Source: Pseudomonas fluorescens
Lineage (GTDB): Bacteria > Pseudomonadota > Gammaproteobacteria > Pseudomonadales > Pseudomonadaceae
NCBI RefSeq assembly: GCF_001708445.1
Contig: NZ_CP015637.1
Coordinates: 2,729,001 to 2,793,000, forward strand
DNA length: 64,000 bases
Reading direction: 5' to 3'
Position numbers and translations under genes: made by a program. Shown here one piece after another: positions 8,174 through 15,618 of this stretch (within the stretch, counting starts at the first letter, position 1; each line of letters begins with the position of its first letter). The notes beneath the pieces are model-generated. The model had not been told where the DNA came from. It ran no database searches and saw only the letters and a list, made by a program, of their open reading frames with translations.

Positions 8174-8935
8174 ATGACCCAGCCCAAAATTTCATCCATC
8201 GCCTACCTGATCGCCGAGCCTGTACGCGCCGTGATCCTCATCACCCTGGCCGATGGCAGTTCCATGTCCGCCAGTGCCCTGGCCGATGCTGCTGGGGTGA
8301 CACCGCAGACAGCCAGTTCACACCTGGCGAAGTTGCTCGATGGCGGTTTGCTCACGGTCGAGACCAAGGGCCGCAACCGCTTCTATCAGTTGGCCGGCCC
8401 TGATGTATCCCATGTATTGGAAAGCCTGGCGGCGGTGTCGCCGCAGACCAGTACCTGGCGCAGCCTGCCCAACCGTGCCGCCCATGAGCTGCGCTTTGCC
8501 CGTTGCTGCTACGATCACCTGGCCGGCCAGGTCGGCGTTGCGGTGACCCAGGGCATGCTCGACCGTGGCTACATCCTCGATCGCAACGAACGCGAATATG
8601 TGCTGACGCTGCGCGGCATTGAATGGCTGCAATCGCTTAACCCGGACAGTGGCGAGCCGTGCTTCCAGGACCACGTCCAGGCCCGTCGTTGCCTGGACTG
8701 GACCGAACGCGAGCACCACATCGCCGGCCCGCTTGGGGCCCATCTGCTGGAGACCTTTTGCCAGCTGGGCTGGCTAAGGCGAACCACCGGCACGCGCGCG
8801 GTGCACGTCACCGGCGCCGGCTGGCGCGCGTTCAAAATGCATTTGGGGATTGAACACTTGCGGCATCTGGAGGCGCCCTTGCATGCGATGGCGCCGGCCC
8901 GCAAAAGGCTTATGCCGGCTCCCGCCGCAGGCTGA
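8174..8935 (+). CDS. ArsR-type winged-helix transcriptional regulator
   Basis: This is a 253-residue regulator with an N-terminal winged helix; the recognition helix region reads SALADAAGVTPQTASSHLAKLLDGG. A long C-terminal half follows instead of the short form of classic metal sensors, and no CxC metal-binding motif is present in the helix. The ATG at 8174 precedes MTQPKISS, after which the fold begins. It is divergent from the MFS/hydrazine operon and its last 26 bases overlap the end of the convergent GST gene. Control of the divergent operon is inferred. Confidence 0.8.
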   Translation: MTQPKISSIAYLIAEPVRAVILITLADGSSMSASALADAAGVTPQTASSHLAKLLDGGLLTVETKGRNRFYQLAGPDVSHVLESLAAVSPQTSTWRSLPNRAAHELRFARCCYDHLAGQVGVAVTQGMLDRGYILDRNEREYVLTLRGIEWLQSLNPDSGEPCFQDHVQARRCLDWTEREHHIAGPLGAHLLETFCQLGWLRRTTGTRAVHVTGAGWRAFKMHLGIEHLRHLEAPLHAMAPARKRLMPAPAAG

Positions 8936-9575
8936 ACAGCCCTTCGATTTCGCGGATCCTGCGCTCCTGGGCAACCCCGCTCTGCTGCCAGGCGGCAATC
9001 GCGTTGATCCGCTCATACCAGGCCGCCACATGGGGATACTCCAGGAACGGCGCCTGGGTACGCGGGATATGGCTCAAGGGCGCCGCCAGGTCGATGTCGG
9101 CCAAGGTCAGCCCATCGCCGACCATAAACCGGCGGGTACTCAGGTGCCCCTCGAGCACGGCGGTGTAGCGGTGGATGGCGTGCAGGGCTTCCGCAACCAG
9201 GGTCGGGTTTTCGGCATGCCCCTTCAGGCGCTCCATGAAACGCTGTTCGATCAGCACCGTGGGCCCGCGGCGAAAATGCTCGGCGGCCCAGAACATCCAC
9301 TTGAGGGTTTCGTACTTGGCGTTGCCCGAGGGCAACAATGACGAACCGGCCTGTTCCACCAGGTAAATCATGATGGCCGACGCCTCGAACAGCACCACGT
9401 CGCCGTCGACAAAGGTCGGGATCGTGCCGTTCGGGTTGAGCGCCAGGTACTCCGGCGTACGATTCTGGCCGCTGAACAGGTCGAGGAACACGAATTCCAC
9501 GTCCAGCCCCAGGTAAGCGGCTGTGGTCAGCACACGCCGGGTATTGCTCGAACCTCTGTCGCCATACACTTTCAT
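8910..9575 (-). CDS. Glutathione S-transferase family protein
   Basis: This 221-residue two-domain GST has an N-terminal thioredoxin-like half containing GSSNTRR (candidate catalytic Ser 8 or 9), NPNGTIPTFVDG with the cis-proline, and LFEASAIMIYL. The helical C-terminal half includes the capping motif GDGLTLADID. It begins with an ATGA overlap with the end of the FAD protein gene, so the two are translationally coupled. It could conjugate or isomerise an intermediate or protect the cell; no substrate can be named. Confidence 0.85.
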   Translation of the reverse strand: MKVYGDRGSSNTRRVLTTAAYLGLDVEFVFLDLFSGQNRTPEYLALNPNGTIPTFVDGDVVLFEASAIMIYLVEQAGSSLLPSGNAKYETLKWMFWAAEHFRRGPTVLIEQRFMERLKGHAENPTLVAEALHAIHRYTAVLEGHLSTRRFMVGDGLTLADIDLAAPLSHIPRTQAPFLEYPHVAAWYERINAIAAWQQSGVAQERRIREIEGLFSLRREPA

Positions 9576-11041
9576 GCCACTGCCTCGGTTGCCTGTTCGT
9601 CCATTAATGAAAAGTGCTCGCCGAGCATCACCACCACCTCGCCCGCCTGACGCACCGATTGGTACACCGAATTGACCATCGGCGCCGCCAGGTAGGAGGC
9701 CACGCCCAGCAGCCAGATGTTTTCCGGCGCCCCGGCGCCCGGCAAGCTGACCTGCAATTGCGCAGACACTTCGGGGGGCGTGCAGGGCGTGGCGGGCGTC
9801 ACGTGCAGGGCCAGGCCGTCCGGGGTGGCATGGAACGGTTGCTTGTGAAAGCCGGTGGCGCAGACCACGGCGTCGACCACCTCGACATGCCCATGGCGGT
9901 CACGGGCCTGCCATCTGCCCTGCCACTCCAGCGTCGTCGGCAACTGGGGCGCCAATTGCAGTTGCCCTTGGTCAATCAGGCGCAACAGGGTGGTCGCGGT
10001 CTGCAACGGCACCGCGAACAGGTAGCGCCCAACCGCTTCCCAGCAGTTTTGCAGCGCCGCCAGCCTGACTGCCGGCGGCGCGGCGCGCAGCTTGATGTCG
10101 GCCAGGTCCATGCACTGCACCAGCAGGTTTTGCCAGTCTGTCGCGCCCCCCTCGGCCAGGGCGATTTCACCGCGCAGGCGCTGGACAGGCTCGGCACTGC
10201 GATCGATCTGCGTGCGCAACGAGCGGCCACTGATGGCCTTGGCCGAACGCGCGACGATGCGCAGCAAATGCCAGTACAGCTTGGGGCTTTCCAGGTCCAG
10301 TCGGGCAAACCGCGCTTCATCCAGGCTCGCCGTGCACCGTCGGGGAGTGCCCGTGCGCACGCCCGGCAAACGCCCGGACGGCGAAGCCATCAGCACCTGG
10401 TGCCCCGCGCCGCACAACAGCAGCACGCTATCGATGGCCGACAACCGACTGCCCAGCACCAATACCCGTGAAGGCCGGGTCAGGCTCGCCAACCAGGACC
10501 GGGTCGGGTACGGCGTCGCGAAAATCCCCGGTGCGCCCAGGTGCGGGGTCACCAGCGGCGGCACAAACGGCGCCGCGCTGCCGGTGCATACCAGCACCGC
10601 CGAGGCTGAACGCTGGCTGCCATCCTCCAGCTCCAAGCGGTATTCACCGTGGGCGACCGGCTTGATATGGCGCACCGCCGCACGCACCACCCGGTGCTCG
10701 ATGCCCCGGGCCTCGGCCAGGTCGCGATACTCGGCATACCGTCGTTTGAGGTAGCCCGACACCCAGGCCCGCGGCACAAACGCCTGCTCACCGACATCGA
10801 TGCCTTGGGCCCGCAGGTAGTGCTGGAAGTCATGCATGTCGTCGTCCAGCACCGACATGGTCTGTACCGAGGTATTGCACAACAGCGCGTCCTGGGAGGC
10901 CGTGAAGGCGATTGAATCCGCCAGCCCTTCGGGATCGATGATCTCGATGCAACCCGCCACGCCCGTGCGCACCAGCTTGATAAAGGCCGCAACGCCGGTG
11001 ACTGAGCCACCAATGATGGCGACCGTCGCCCGCCGCGTCAC
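9572..11041 (-). CDS. FAD/NAD(P)-binding protein
   Basis: This 489-residue flavoprotein has N-terminal VAIIGGSVTGVAAF and a second nucleotide-binding stretch SRVLVLGSRLSAIDSVLLL. It resembles the NAD_binding_9 type of FAD/NAD(P)-binding proteins. The GTG at 11041 forms a GTGA overlap with the stop of the SnoaL-like gene and is followed at once by the dinucleotide motif, so it is preferred over any upstream codon. It is coupled to the GST gene downstream. A redox tailoring role is possible; no closer family is recognised. Confidence 0.75.
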   Translation of the reverse strand: MTRRATVAIIGGSVTGVAAFIKLVRTGVAGCIEIIDPEGLADSIAFTASQDALLCNTSVQTMSVLDDDMHDFQHYLRAQGIDVGEQAFVPRAWVSGYLKRRYAEYRDLAEARGIEHRVVRAAVRHIKPVAHGEYRLELEDGSQRSASAVLVCTGSAAPFVPPLVTPHLGAPGIFATPYPTRSWLASLTRPSRVLVLGSRLSAIDSVLLLCGAGHQVLMASPSGRLPGVRTGTPRRCTASLDEARFARLDLESPKLYWHLLRIVARSAKAISGRSLRTQIDRSAEPVQRLRGEIALAEGGATDWQNLLVQCMDLADIKLRAAPPAVRLAALQNCWEAVGRYLFAVPLQTATTLLRLIDQGQLQLAPQLPTTLEWQGRWQARDRHGHVEVVDAVVCATGFHKQPFHATPDGLALHVTPATPCTPPEVSAQLQVSLPGAGAPENIWLLGVASYLAAPMVNSVYQSVRQAGEVVVMLGEHFSLMDEQATEAVA

Positions 11042-11472
11042 AACGTATGCGCCTTGGCCAGGACAGGCGCCAGCAACCGCACGCCGTACCAGCCCCAATA
11101 CACGCGGTGATAGGTGATCAGGCCGTTTTCGATCTCCATCATTTCCATCAGGTCGACCTGTTCGCCTTTGGGCGTCTTGCGCGGGTACTCCCAGGTCAGG
11201 TTGCGACCATTGATGAACGCTTTGTCGCTGCGATACCACTCGGCCAAGTCACTGGGGAACTTGCGCTTGCTGTCTTCCATGAACCGCTGGATCACGTCGC
11301 GCCCCACCAGTACCCCGCTGCCGTGGTCGGGGTAGATCGCCAGCACCAGGGGTGTCTCGAACACCGCGTGTTCTGCGTACAGCGCTGCAGTGGCCGCGAG
11401 GTCGCCCGCACAGACGGTGGTGTGCCAAGCTTCATAAATACCCAACAGGCCAGGATCGATAGACGAAGTCAT
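11038..11472 (-). CDS. SnoaL-like / NTF2-fold protein
   Basis: This 144-residue cytoplasmic protein of the NTF2-like fold has YEAWHTTVCAGDLAATAALY at the N-terminus and VLVGRDVIQRFMED in the middle, both typical of SnoaL-type cyclase or isomerase proteins. It is the first of three coupled genes (SnoaL, FAD protein, GST). A small-molecule isomerase or hydratase role is possible, but the fold is used for many purposes. Confidence 0.7.
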   Translation of the reverse strand: MTSSIDPGLLGIYEAWHTTVCAGDLAATAALYAEHAVFETPLVLAIYPDHGSGVLVGRDVIQRFMEDSKRKFPSDLAEWYRSDKAFINGRNLTWEYPRKTPKGEQVDLMEMMEIENGLITYHRVYWGWYGVRLLAPVLAKAHTL

Positions 11473-11583
11473 GGAGTTTCCTCAGGGGGCAACACTGCAA
11501 TAATAGAAGCCCCAACTATAGGGAATTGCCACCCCAGGATGCTTCGACCTGGCCCGAAGTGTCTGCCCTGCCCCTCTCAGGCG

Positions 11584-12126
11584 TCAGAGCGCGCCCAGCT
11601 GTTTCATCACACTCAGGTTGTCTTCGATGTGCCAGTTGGCGGCGATCTTGCCGTTTTCGATCTGGTAGATATCGGTGGCGATAAAATCCACCGGTTGCCC
11701 CGCCCCCTGGGTCTGGCCGAATGTACCGGTGAAATGCCCGCGAAAATGCAGGTGCACCACCACCCGGTCACCGGCAAGGATCATCTGTTCGACCTCGCAA
11801 CGCAGGTCCGGCACCGCACCGCGAAAGGTCCGCGACGCCAGCAACGCGCCCTGCGGGCCGGGTTGGCGACCGGGCGGCGGGGTTTTGTCGACGAAATCAT
11901 CGGCCAGGGCCTCCAGCGCCAGGCGTTCGTCACCGGTATTCCAGAAGGTGTCATAGCGCAGGGCGGCGGTTTCCATGCTGGCCCGCTGTGCGGCCGACAG
12001 GCTGTTGTCGATCACCCGCACGCCCGGCTTCACCAGCTCGGGGGTTGCCGCCATGGCCGCGCTGCAAAACGACGAGGCCAGGAGCGTAGTGACAATGCCA
12101 AAGCGCGATATCGCTGAGTGTTTCAT
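11584..12126 (-). CDS. Exported SnoaL-like / NTF2-fold protein
   Basis: This 180-residue protein has a Sec signal peptide (MKHSAISRFGIVTTLLASSF, cleavage near AMA|ATP) and a mature NTF2-like domain with DTFWNTGDERLALEALADDFVDKTPPPG. AGGAAA precedes the ATG at 12126. It lies 28 bases after the Tat-exported deacetylase-fold gene and probably shares its transcript. A periplasmic location sets it apart from the cytoplasmic SnoaL protein next door. Function unknown. Confidence 0.7.
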   Translation of the reverse strand: MKHSAISRFGIVTTLLASSFCSAAMAATPELVKPGVRVIDNSLSAAQRASMETAALRYDTFWNTGDERLALEALADDFVDKTPPPGRQPGPQGALLASRTFRGAVPDLRCEVEQMILAGDRVVVHLHFRGHFTGTFGQTQGAGQPVDFIATDIYQIENGKIAANWHIEDNLSVMKQLGAL

Positions 12127-12154
12127 GCTGCAGTTTCCTTGTGTGGGGGACGGT

Positions 12155-13159
12155 TCAAATCGTCTCGCCTTCCCTGACGCTGAGGGGGCTCTTGAGGGTG
12201 TATTGCGCGATCGCGTCCTTGCGCATGAAGGCGACGCCGGGGTGGCTGTTGGCGTAGCGCAGGAACTCATCCCAGACCCTGACCATTTGCGGCGTACCGC
12301 TGATGCGGTCGTGGGCACTGATCGACATCATGCGGCGCCGGCTGCCGGCCTCTTCGTACAGCTGGTCGAAATCCAGCTTCACCTGTTCCAGGAACTGCGA
12401 CGGTGAGTAGTTGCGGCCTTCGATCAGGACAATGTCGTTGTTGCGCAAGGTGTACGGCACCACCACAAAGTCCTTGCCGTTGACCTGTTCGATAAACGGC
12501 TCGTCACGGCTCACATCATCGATGTGATAGACGTAGCCCAGCTCTTGCAGCAACGACAAGGTATTGGGGCCGCGGCGCAACCAATTGCAGTTGTAGCCGC
12601 TGACCGGTTGGCCGGTGACGTCTTGCAGCATGCGGGCGGCCTGGCGCAGGAACGTGCGTTCTTCATCACGGCTCATGGCAAATTGCGAACTCCAGCGCGG
12701 GCCATGGCCGGAGGCTTCATGGCCGCGCGCGACGATCTCGCGGGCCAATTCAGGGTGGCGCTTTACCGCGTCCCCGATCATGTGGCTGGTGACCTTGACG
12801 CCATGCCGGTCCCAGAGGTCGAGCAGCCTGGGAATACCTTCGCGGTAGCCATAGGCGAACCAGGTATTGGTGGCCGGGTCGGCGGGCACGTTGTCGGGAA
12901 AATCCACAGGGGGAAACGGGCTGTCGGTACCCTTGAGCGGTTGCCCGCCGGCTTCGAATTGCATCGACACTGACCCCACCAGGCGCGTATTGCCCGGCCA
13001 GAAGCCGCCCTTGGCCTGGCGTACGCTTGCCGCTGGGGCAGCGTCCGTTGGCGCCGTGGCCGCGTTGGCCGTGCCGAGCAACGATCCGGCGGTTAGTACC
13101 GCGGCACCGGCGCCCGCCTGGGCCAGGAAAGTACGCCGTTGCAGGTTCACGTATGACAT
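12155..13159 (-). CDS. Tat-exported polysaccharide-deacetylase-fold protein
   Basis: This 334-residue protein starts with a twin-arginine signal (QRRTFLAQAGAGAAVL) and continues into a polysaccharide deacetylase / PuuE-like (NodB) fold, with GHEASGHGPRWSSQ in the metal-site region and ISAHDRISGTP near the end. GGAGTG lies before the ATG at 13159. Relatives act on peptidoglycan, allantoin or cyclic imides, so the substrate is open. It is divergent from the LysR gene at 13261 and followed by the exported SnoaL-like protein. Confidence 0.75.
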   Translation of the reverse strand: MSYVNLQRRTFLAQAGAGAAVLTAGSLLGTANAATAPTDAAPAASVRQAKGGFWPGNTRLVGSVSMQFEAGGQPLKGTDSPFPPVDFPDNVPADPATNTWFAYGYREGIPRLLDLWDRHGVKVTSHMIGDAVKRHPELAREIVARGHEASGHGPRWSSQFAMSRDEERTFLRQAARMLQDVTGQPVSGYNCNWLRRGPNTLSLLQELGYVYHIDDVSRDEPFIEQVNGKDFVVVPYTLRNNDIVLIEGRNYSPSQFLEQVKLDFDQLYEEAGSRRRMMSISAHDRISGTPQMVRVWDEFLRYANSHPGVAFMRKDAIAQYTLKSPLSVREGETI

Positions 13160-13211
13160 GAGCGTCACTCCGTTGGATAAACACGGATGCAACCCTAAGC
13201 CTTTAGGTTTA

Positions 13212-13258
13212 TTTTGATAATTGAGCGCAAATCAAAAATCACTTTCGGAAAAACCGAA
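13212..13258. promoter_or_regulatory. Inverted repeats in the deacetylase/LysR divergent promoter
   Basis: TTTTGAT at 13212 and ATCAAAA at 13231 form 7-base arms around 12 bases. TTCGG and CCGAA at 13244-13258 form a second dyad that ends two bases before the lysR start codon. These are plausible autoregulatory LysR-family sites. Confidence 0.4.
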
Positions 13259-13260
13259 TA

Positions 13261-14157
13261 ATGCTACTGAAGAACCTTGAGCTGTTTTTGCTGATTGTCG
13301 AGAAAGGCGGGTTATCCGCGGCCGGCCGGGAACTGGGTTTATCGCCGGCCTCCGTGTCGGAACGGCTGGCGCAGTTGGAGAGTTTCTACGGTGCCAGCCT
13401 GCTCAACCGCACCACCCGCGCGATCAACCTCACGGATGAAGGCCGCCTGCTGGTCGATGGCGCCCGGCGCCTGCTGGCGGAGGCGGATGAGTTGCACAGC
13501 AGCATTCGCCTGGGCACCCAGAGAATTTCCGGGCCGATCCGCCTCAGCGCCCCGGAAGACCTGGGCCGCCAATACATCGAGCCGATCCTTGCGCAGTTTA
13601 TGCAGGAGTACCCGCAGGTCAGCATCGACCTGAACCTCAGCGACGGCTACGTCGATCCCGTCAGCCAGGGAATCGATTTCGCCGTGCGCTTCGGCGCGTT
13701 GGCCGACAGCACGCTGCATGCGCGGCTGATCGGTGAAAACCGACGTGTTGTGTGTGCGTCACCGCTGTACCTGGCCCGGCATGGCACCCCGCAACACCCC
13801 GAGGACTTGACCCGACATGAATGCCTGGTCATGCGCTTCGGTATCAATATCGCGCGGGAATGGACCTTCAAGCTGCACGGCAAGACACACCGCATCCTGG
13901 TGAGTGGCCGCCGCGTGGCGAATGACGGCGCGCTGGTCCGGCAATGGTGCCTGGCCGGCCATGGCCTGTGCTTGAAATCGGTGTGGGATGTGCGCGCCGA
14001 CCTCGATGCCGGGCGCTTGGTCGAAGTACTCAAGGACTACGACCTGGGTGGCACCGCACTGAACATCGTCTACCCGCCCTCGCGGGTCCAGCCCCGGCGC
14101 GTGCGCCTGCTGATAGAGCGGATCGCCGCGCAGTTGACGGCTGAGGGCACACCGTAA
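13261..14157 (+). CDS. LysR-family transcriptional regulator
   Basis: This 298-residue LysR protein has an N-terminal helix-turn-helix (LSAAGRELGLSPASVSERLAQLE) and a periplasmic-binding-protein-like effector domain. It ends 204 bases before mexE on the same strand but does not resemble MexT, whose N-terminus is of another LysR subgroup. Its divergent partner is the Tat-exported deacetylase-fold gene, which is the more likely target. Confidence 0.9.
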   Translation: MLLKNLELFLLIVEKGGLSAAGRELGLSPASVSERLAQLESFYGASLLNRTTRAINLTDEGRLLVDGARRLLAEADELHSSIRLGTQRISGPIRLSAPEDLGRQYIEPILAQFMQEYPQVSIDLNLSDGYVDPVSQGIDFAVRFGALADSTLHARLIGENRRVVCASPLYLARHGTPQHPEDLTRHECLVMRFGINIAREWTFKLHGKTHRILVSGRRVANDGALVRQWCLAGHGLCLKSVWDVRADLDAGRLVEVLKDYDLGGTALNIVYPPSRVQPRRVRLLIERIAAQLTAEGTP

Positions 14158-14196
14158 GCCTGGATAAGTTCCTTGCAGCCTGCGCAACACACCTTT

Positions 14197-14217
14197 GCTA
14201 TCAATCACATTGATAGC
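14197..14217. promoter_or_regulatory. Palindromic operator-like site 1 upstream of mexE
   Basis: Perfect 9-base arms GCTATCAAT and ATTGATAGC surround a 3-base spacer. The core also fits the LysR-type T-N11-A pattern. It is centred at 14207, 155 bases before the mexE start. Confidence 0.6.
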
Positions 14218-14260
14218 TGCCTAATGAAACCTGCATGCTAGAGGGCTGACAACGCGCTTA

Positions 14261-14277
14261 TATCATTCCGAATGATA
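14261..14277. promoter_or_regulatory. Palindromic operator-like site 2 upstream of mexE
   Basis: Perfect 7-base arms TATCATT and AATGATA surround the spacer CCG. The core ATCATTCCGAATGAT parallels ATCAATCACATTGAT of site 1. The centre at 14269 is 62 bases, about six helical turns, from site 1. Confidence 0.6.
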
Positions 14278-14361
14278 GTTACCTTTGCTTCATTCGATTC
14301 GTGACATACCGCCTCGCCGCGCATGATCCGCCCATCTCAAATACATTGGCGGATGCACCTC

Positions 14362-15603
14362 ATGGAACAGTCACTCAAACACTTACGCTTTCCCTTGGCG
14401 ATTTTGGCCGTGGTAGTGATGAGCGCGTGCGGCAAGGCCCCGGAACAAGCGGCCGCCATGCCTGCTGCGAAAGTCAGCGTGGCCAAGGTACTCGAACAAC
14501 CGGTCAACGAGTGGGACGAGTTCACCGGTCGCCTGGAAGCGCCTGAGACCGTACAGATTCGTCCACGGGTTTCTGGCCAGATTGACCAAGTCGCTTTCAC
14601 CGAAGGCGCTTTGGTCAAGAAAGGCGACCTGCTGTTCCAGATCGACCCGCGTCCATTCCAGGCCGAAGTGCGCCGCCTCGAAGCCCAACTGGCGCAAACC
14701 AAAGCCGCTGCCACCCGCAGCGATAACGAAGCCCAACGCGGCGAGCGCCTGCGCCAGAGCAATGCGATCTCCGCCGAACTGGCCGACTCGCGCACCACCG
14801 CCGCCCAGGAAGCCCGCGCGGCTGTCGCCGGGATCCAGGCGCAGTTGGACCTGGCCAAGCTGAACCTGAGCTTTACCCGCGTCACCTCGCCGATCAGCGG
14901 CCGCGTCAGCCGTGCCGAAATCACCGCCGGCAACCTGGTGACCGCCGATGTCACCACGCTGACCAGCGTGGTCTCCACCGACAAGGTCTACGCCTACTTC
15001 GACGCCGATGAGCGCGTGTACCTCAAGTACACCGAGCTGGCTCGCCAGGGCCGTCGCGGGGCGACCACCCCGGTGTACCTGGGCCTGTCGAATGAAACCG
15101 GCAACCCGCACCTGGGCCAGATGAACTTTGTCGACAACCAGGTCAACCCGGCCACCGGCACCATCCGTGGCCGCGCCGTGTTCGATAACAGCAAAGGCGA
15201 ATACACCCCTGGCCTGTACGCACGCCTGAAACTGGTCGGCAGCGGCACCTACTCCGCCGTACTGATCAACGACGAGGCCGTGGGTACCGACCTGGGCAAG
15301 AAGTTCGTGCTGGTGATGGAAGGCGACAAGCCGGCTTATCGCGCGGTGGAGCTGGGGCCGAAGATCGAAGGCTTGCGTATTGTGCGCAGCGGCCTGAACA
15401 AGGACGACACCATTATCGTCAAGGGCCTGCAACGCGCGCGCCCCGGCTCGCCGGTCGCCCCGGAAACCATTCCGATGGCCAGCAAGGAAACCCTCGCCGC
15501 CTTGGCCCAACAACGACAAGCGCTTGAAGCCAGCAACCTGGAACAAGTGGCGCCGGACAAAACCGCGCCCAAACTTGCCAGCGCTGCGACTCCACGCGGT
15601 TAA
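14362..15603 (+). CDS. mexE: MexE-type periplasmic adaptor of RND efflux pump
   Basis: This 413-residue membrane-fusion lipoprotein has the lipobox MSAC near residue 21, a biotinyl-lipoyl-like segment and the helical hairpin. Stretches such as NEWDEFTGRLEAPE, STDKVYAYFDADERV and QVNPATGTIRGRAVFDN agree closely with P. aeruginosa MexE as I recall it. The ATG at 14362 gives the MEQS start shared with MexE. It is the first gene of an operon with mexF 15 bases downstream. In P. aeruginosa the pump exports chloramphenicol, fluoroquinolones and trimethoprim under MexT; no mexT lies in this window. Confidence 0.92.
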   Translation: MEQSLKHLRFPLAILAVVVMSACGKAPEQAAAMPAAKVSVAKVLEQPVNEWDEFTGRLEAPETVQIRPRVSGQIDQVAFTEGALVKKGDLLFQIDPRPFQAEVRRLEAQLAQTKAAATRSDNEAQRGERLRQSNAISAELADSRTTAAQEARAAVAGIQAQLDLAKLNLSFTRVTSPISGRVSRAEITAGNLVTADVTTLTSVVSTDKVYAYFDADERVYLKYTELARQGRRGATTPVYLGLSNETGNPHLGQMNFVDNQVNPATGTIRGRAVFDNSKGEYTPGLYARLKLVGSGTYSAVLINDEAVGTDLGKKFVLVMEGDKPAYRAVELGPKIEGLRIVRSGLNKDDTIIVKGLQRARPGSPVAPETIPMASKETLAALAQQRQALEASNLEQVAPDKTAPKLASAATPRG

Positions 15604-15618
15604 GGGATACGACTCAAG

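Noticed and set aside
13261..14157. LysR gene as mexT
   Set aside because: Its helix-turn-helix and length belong to another LysR subgroup, and it is paired by divergence with the deacetylase-fold gene.
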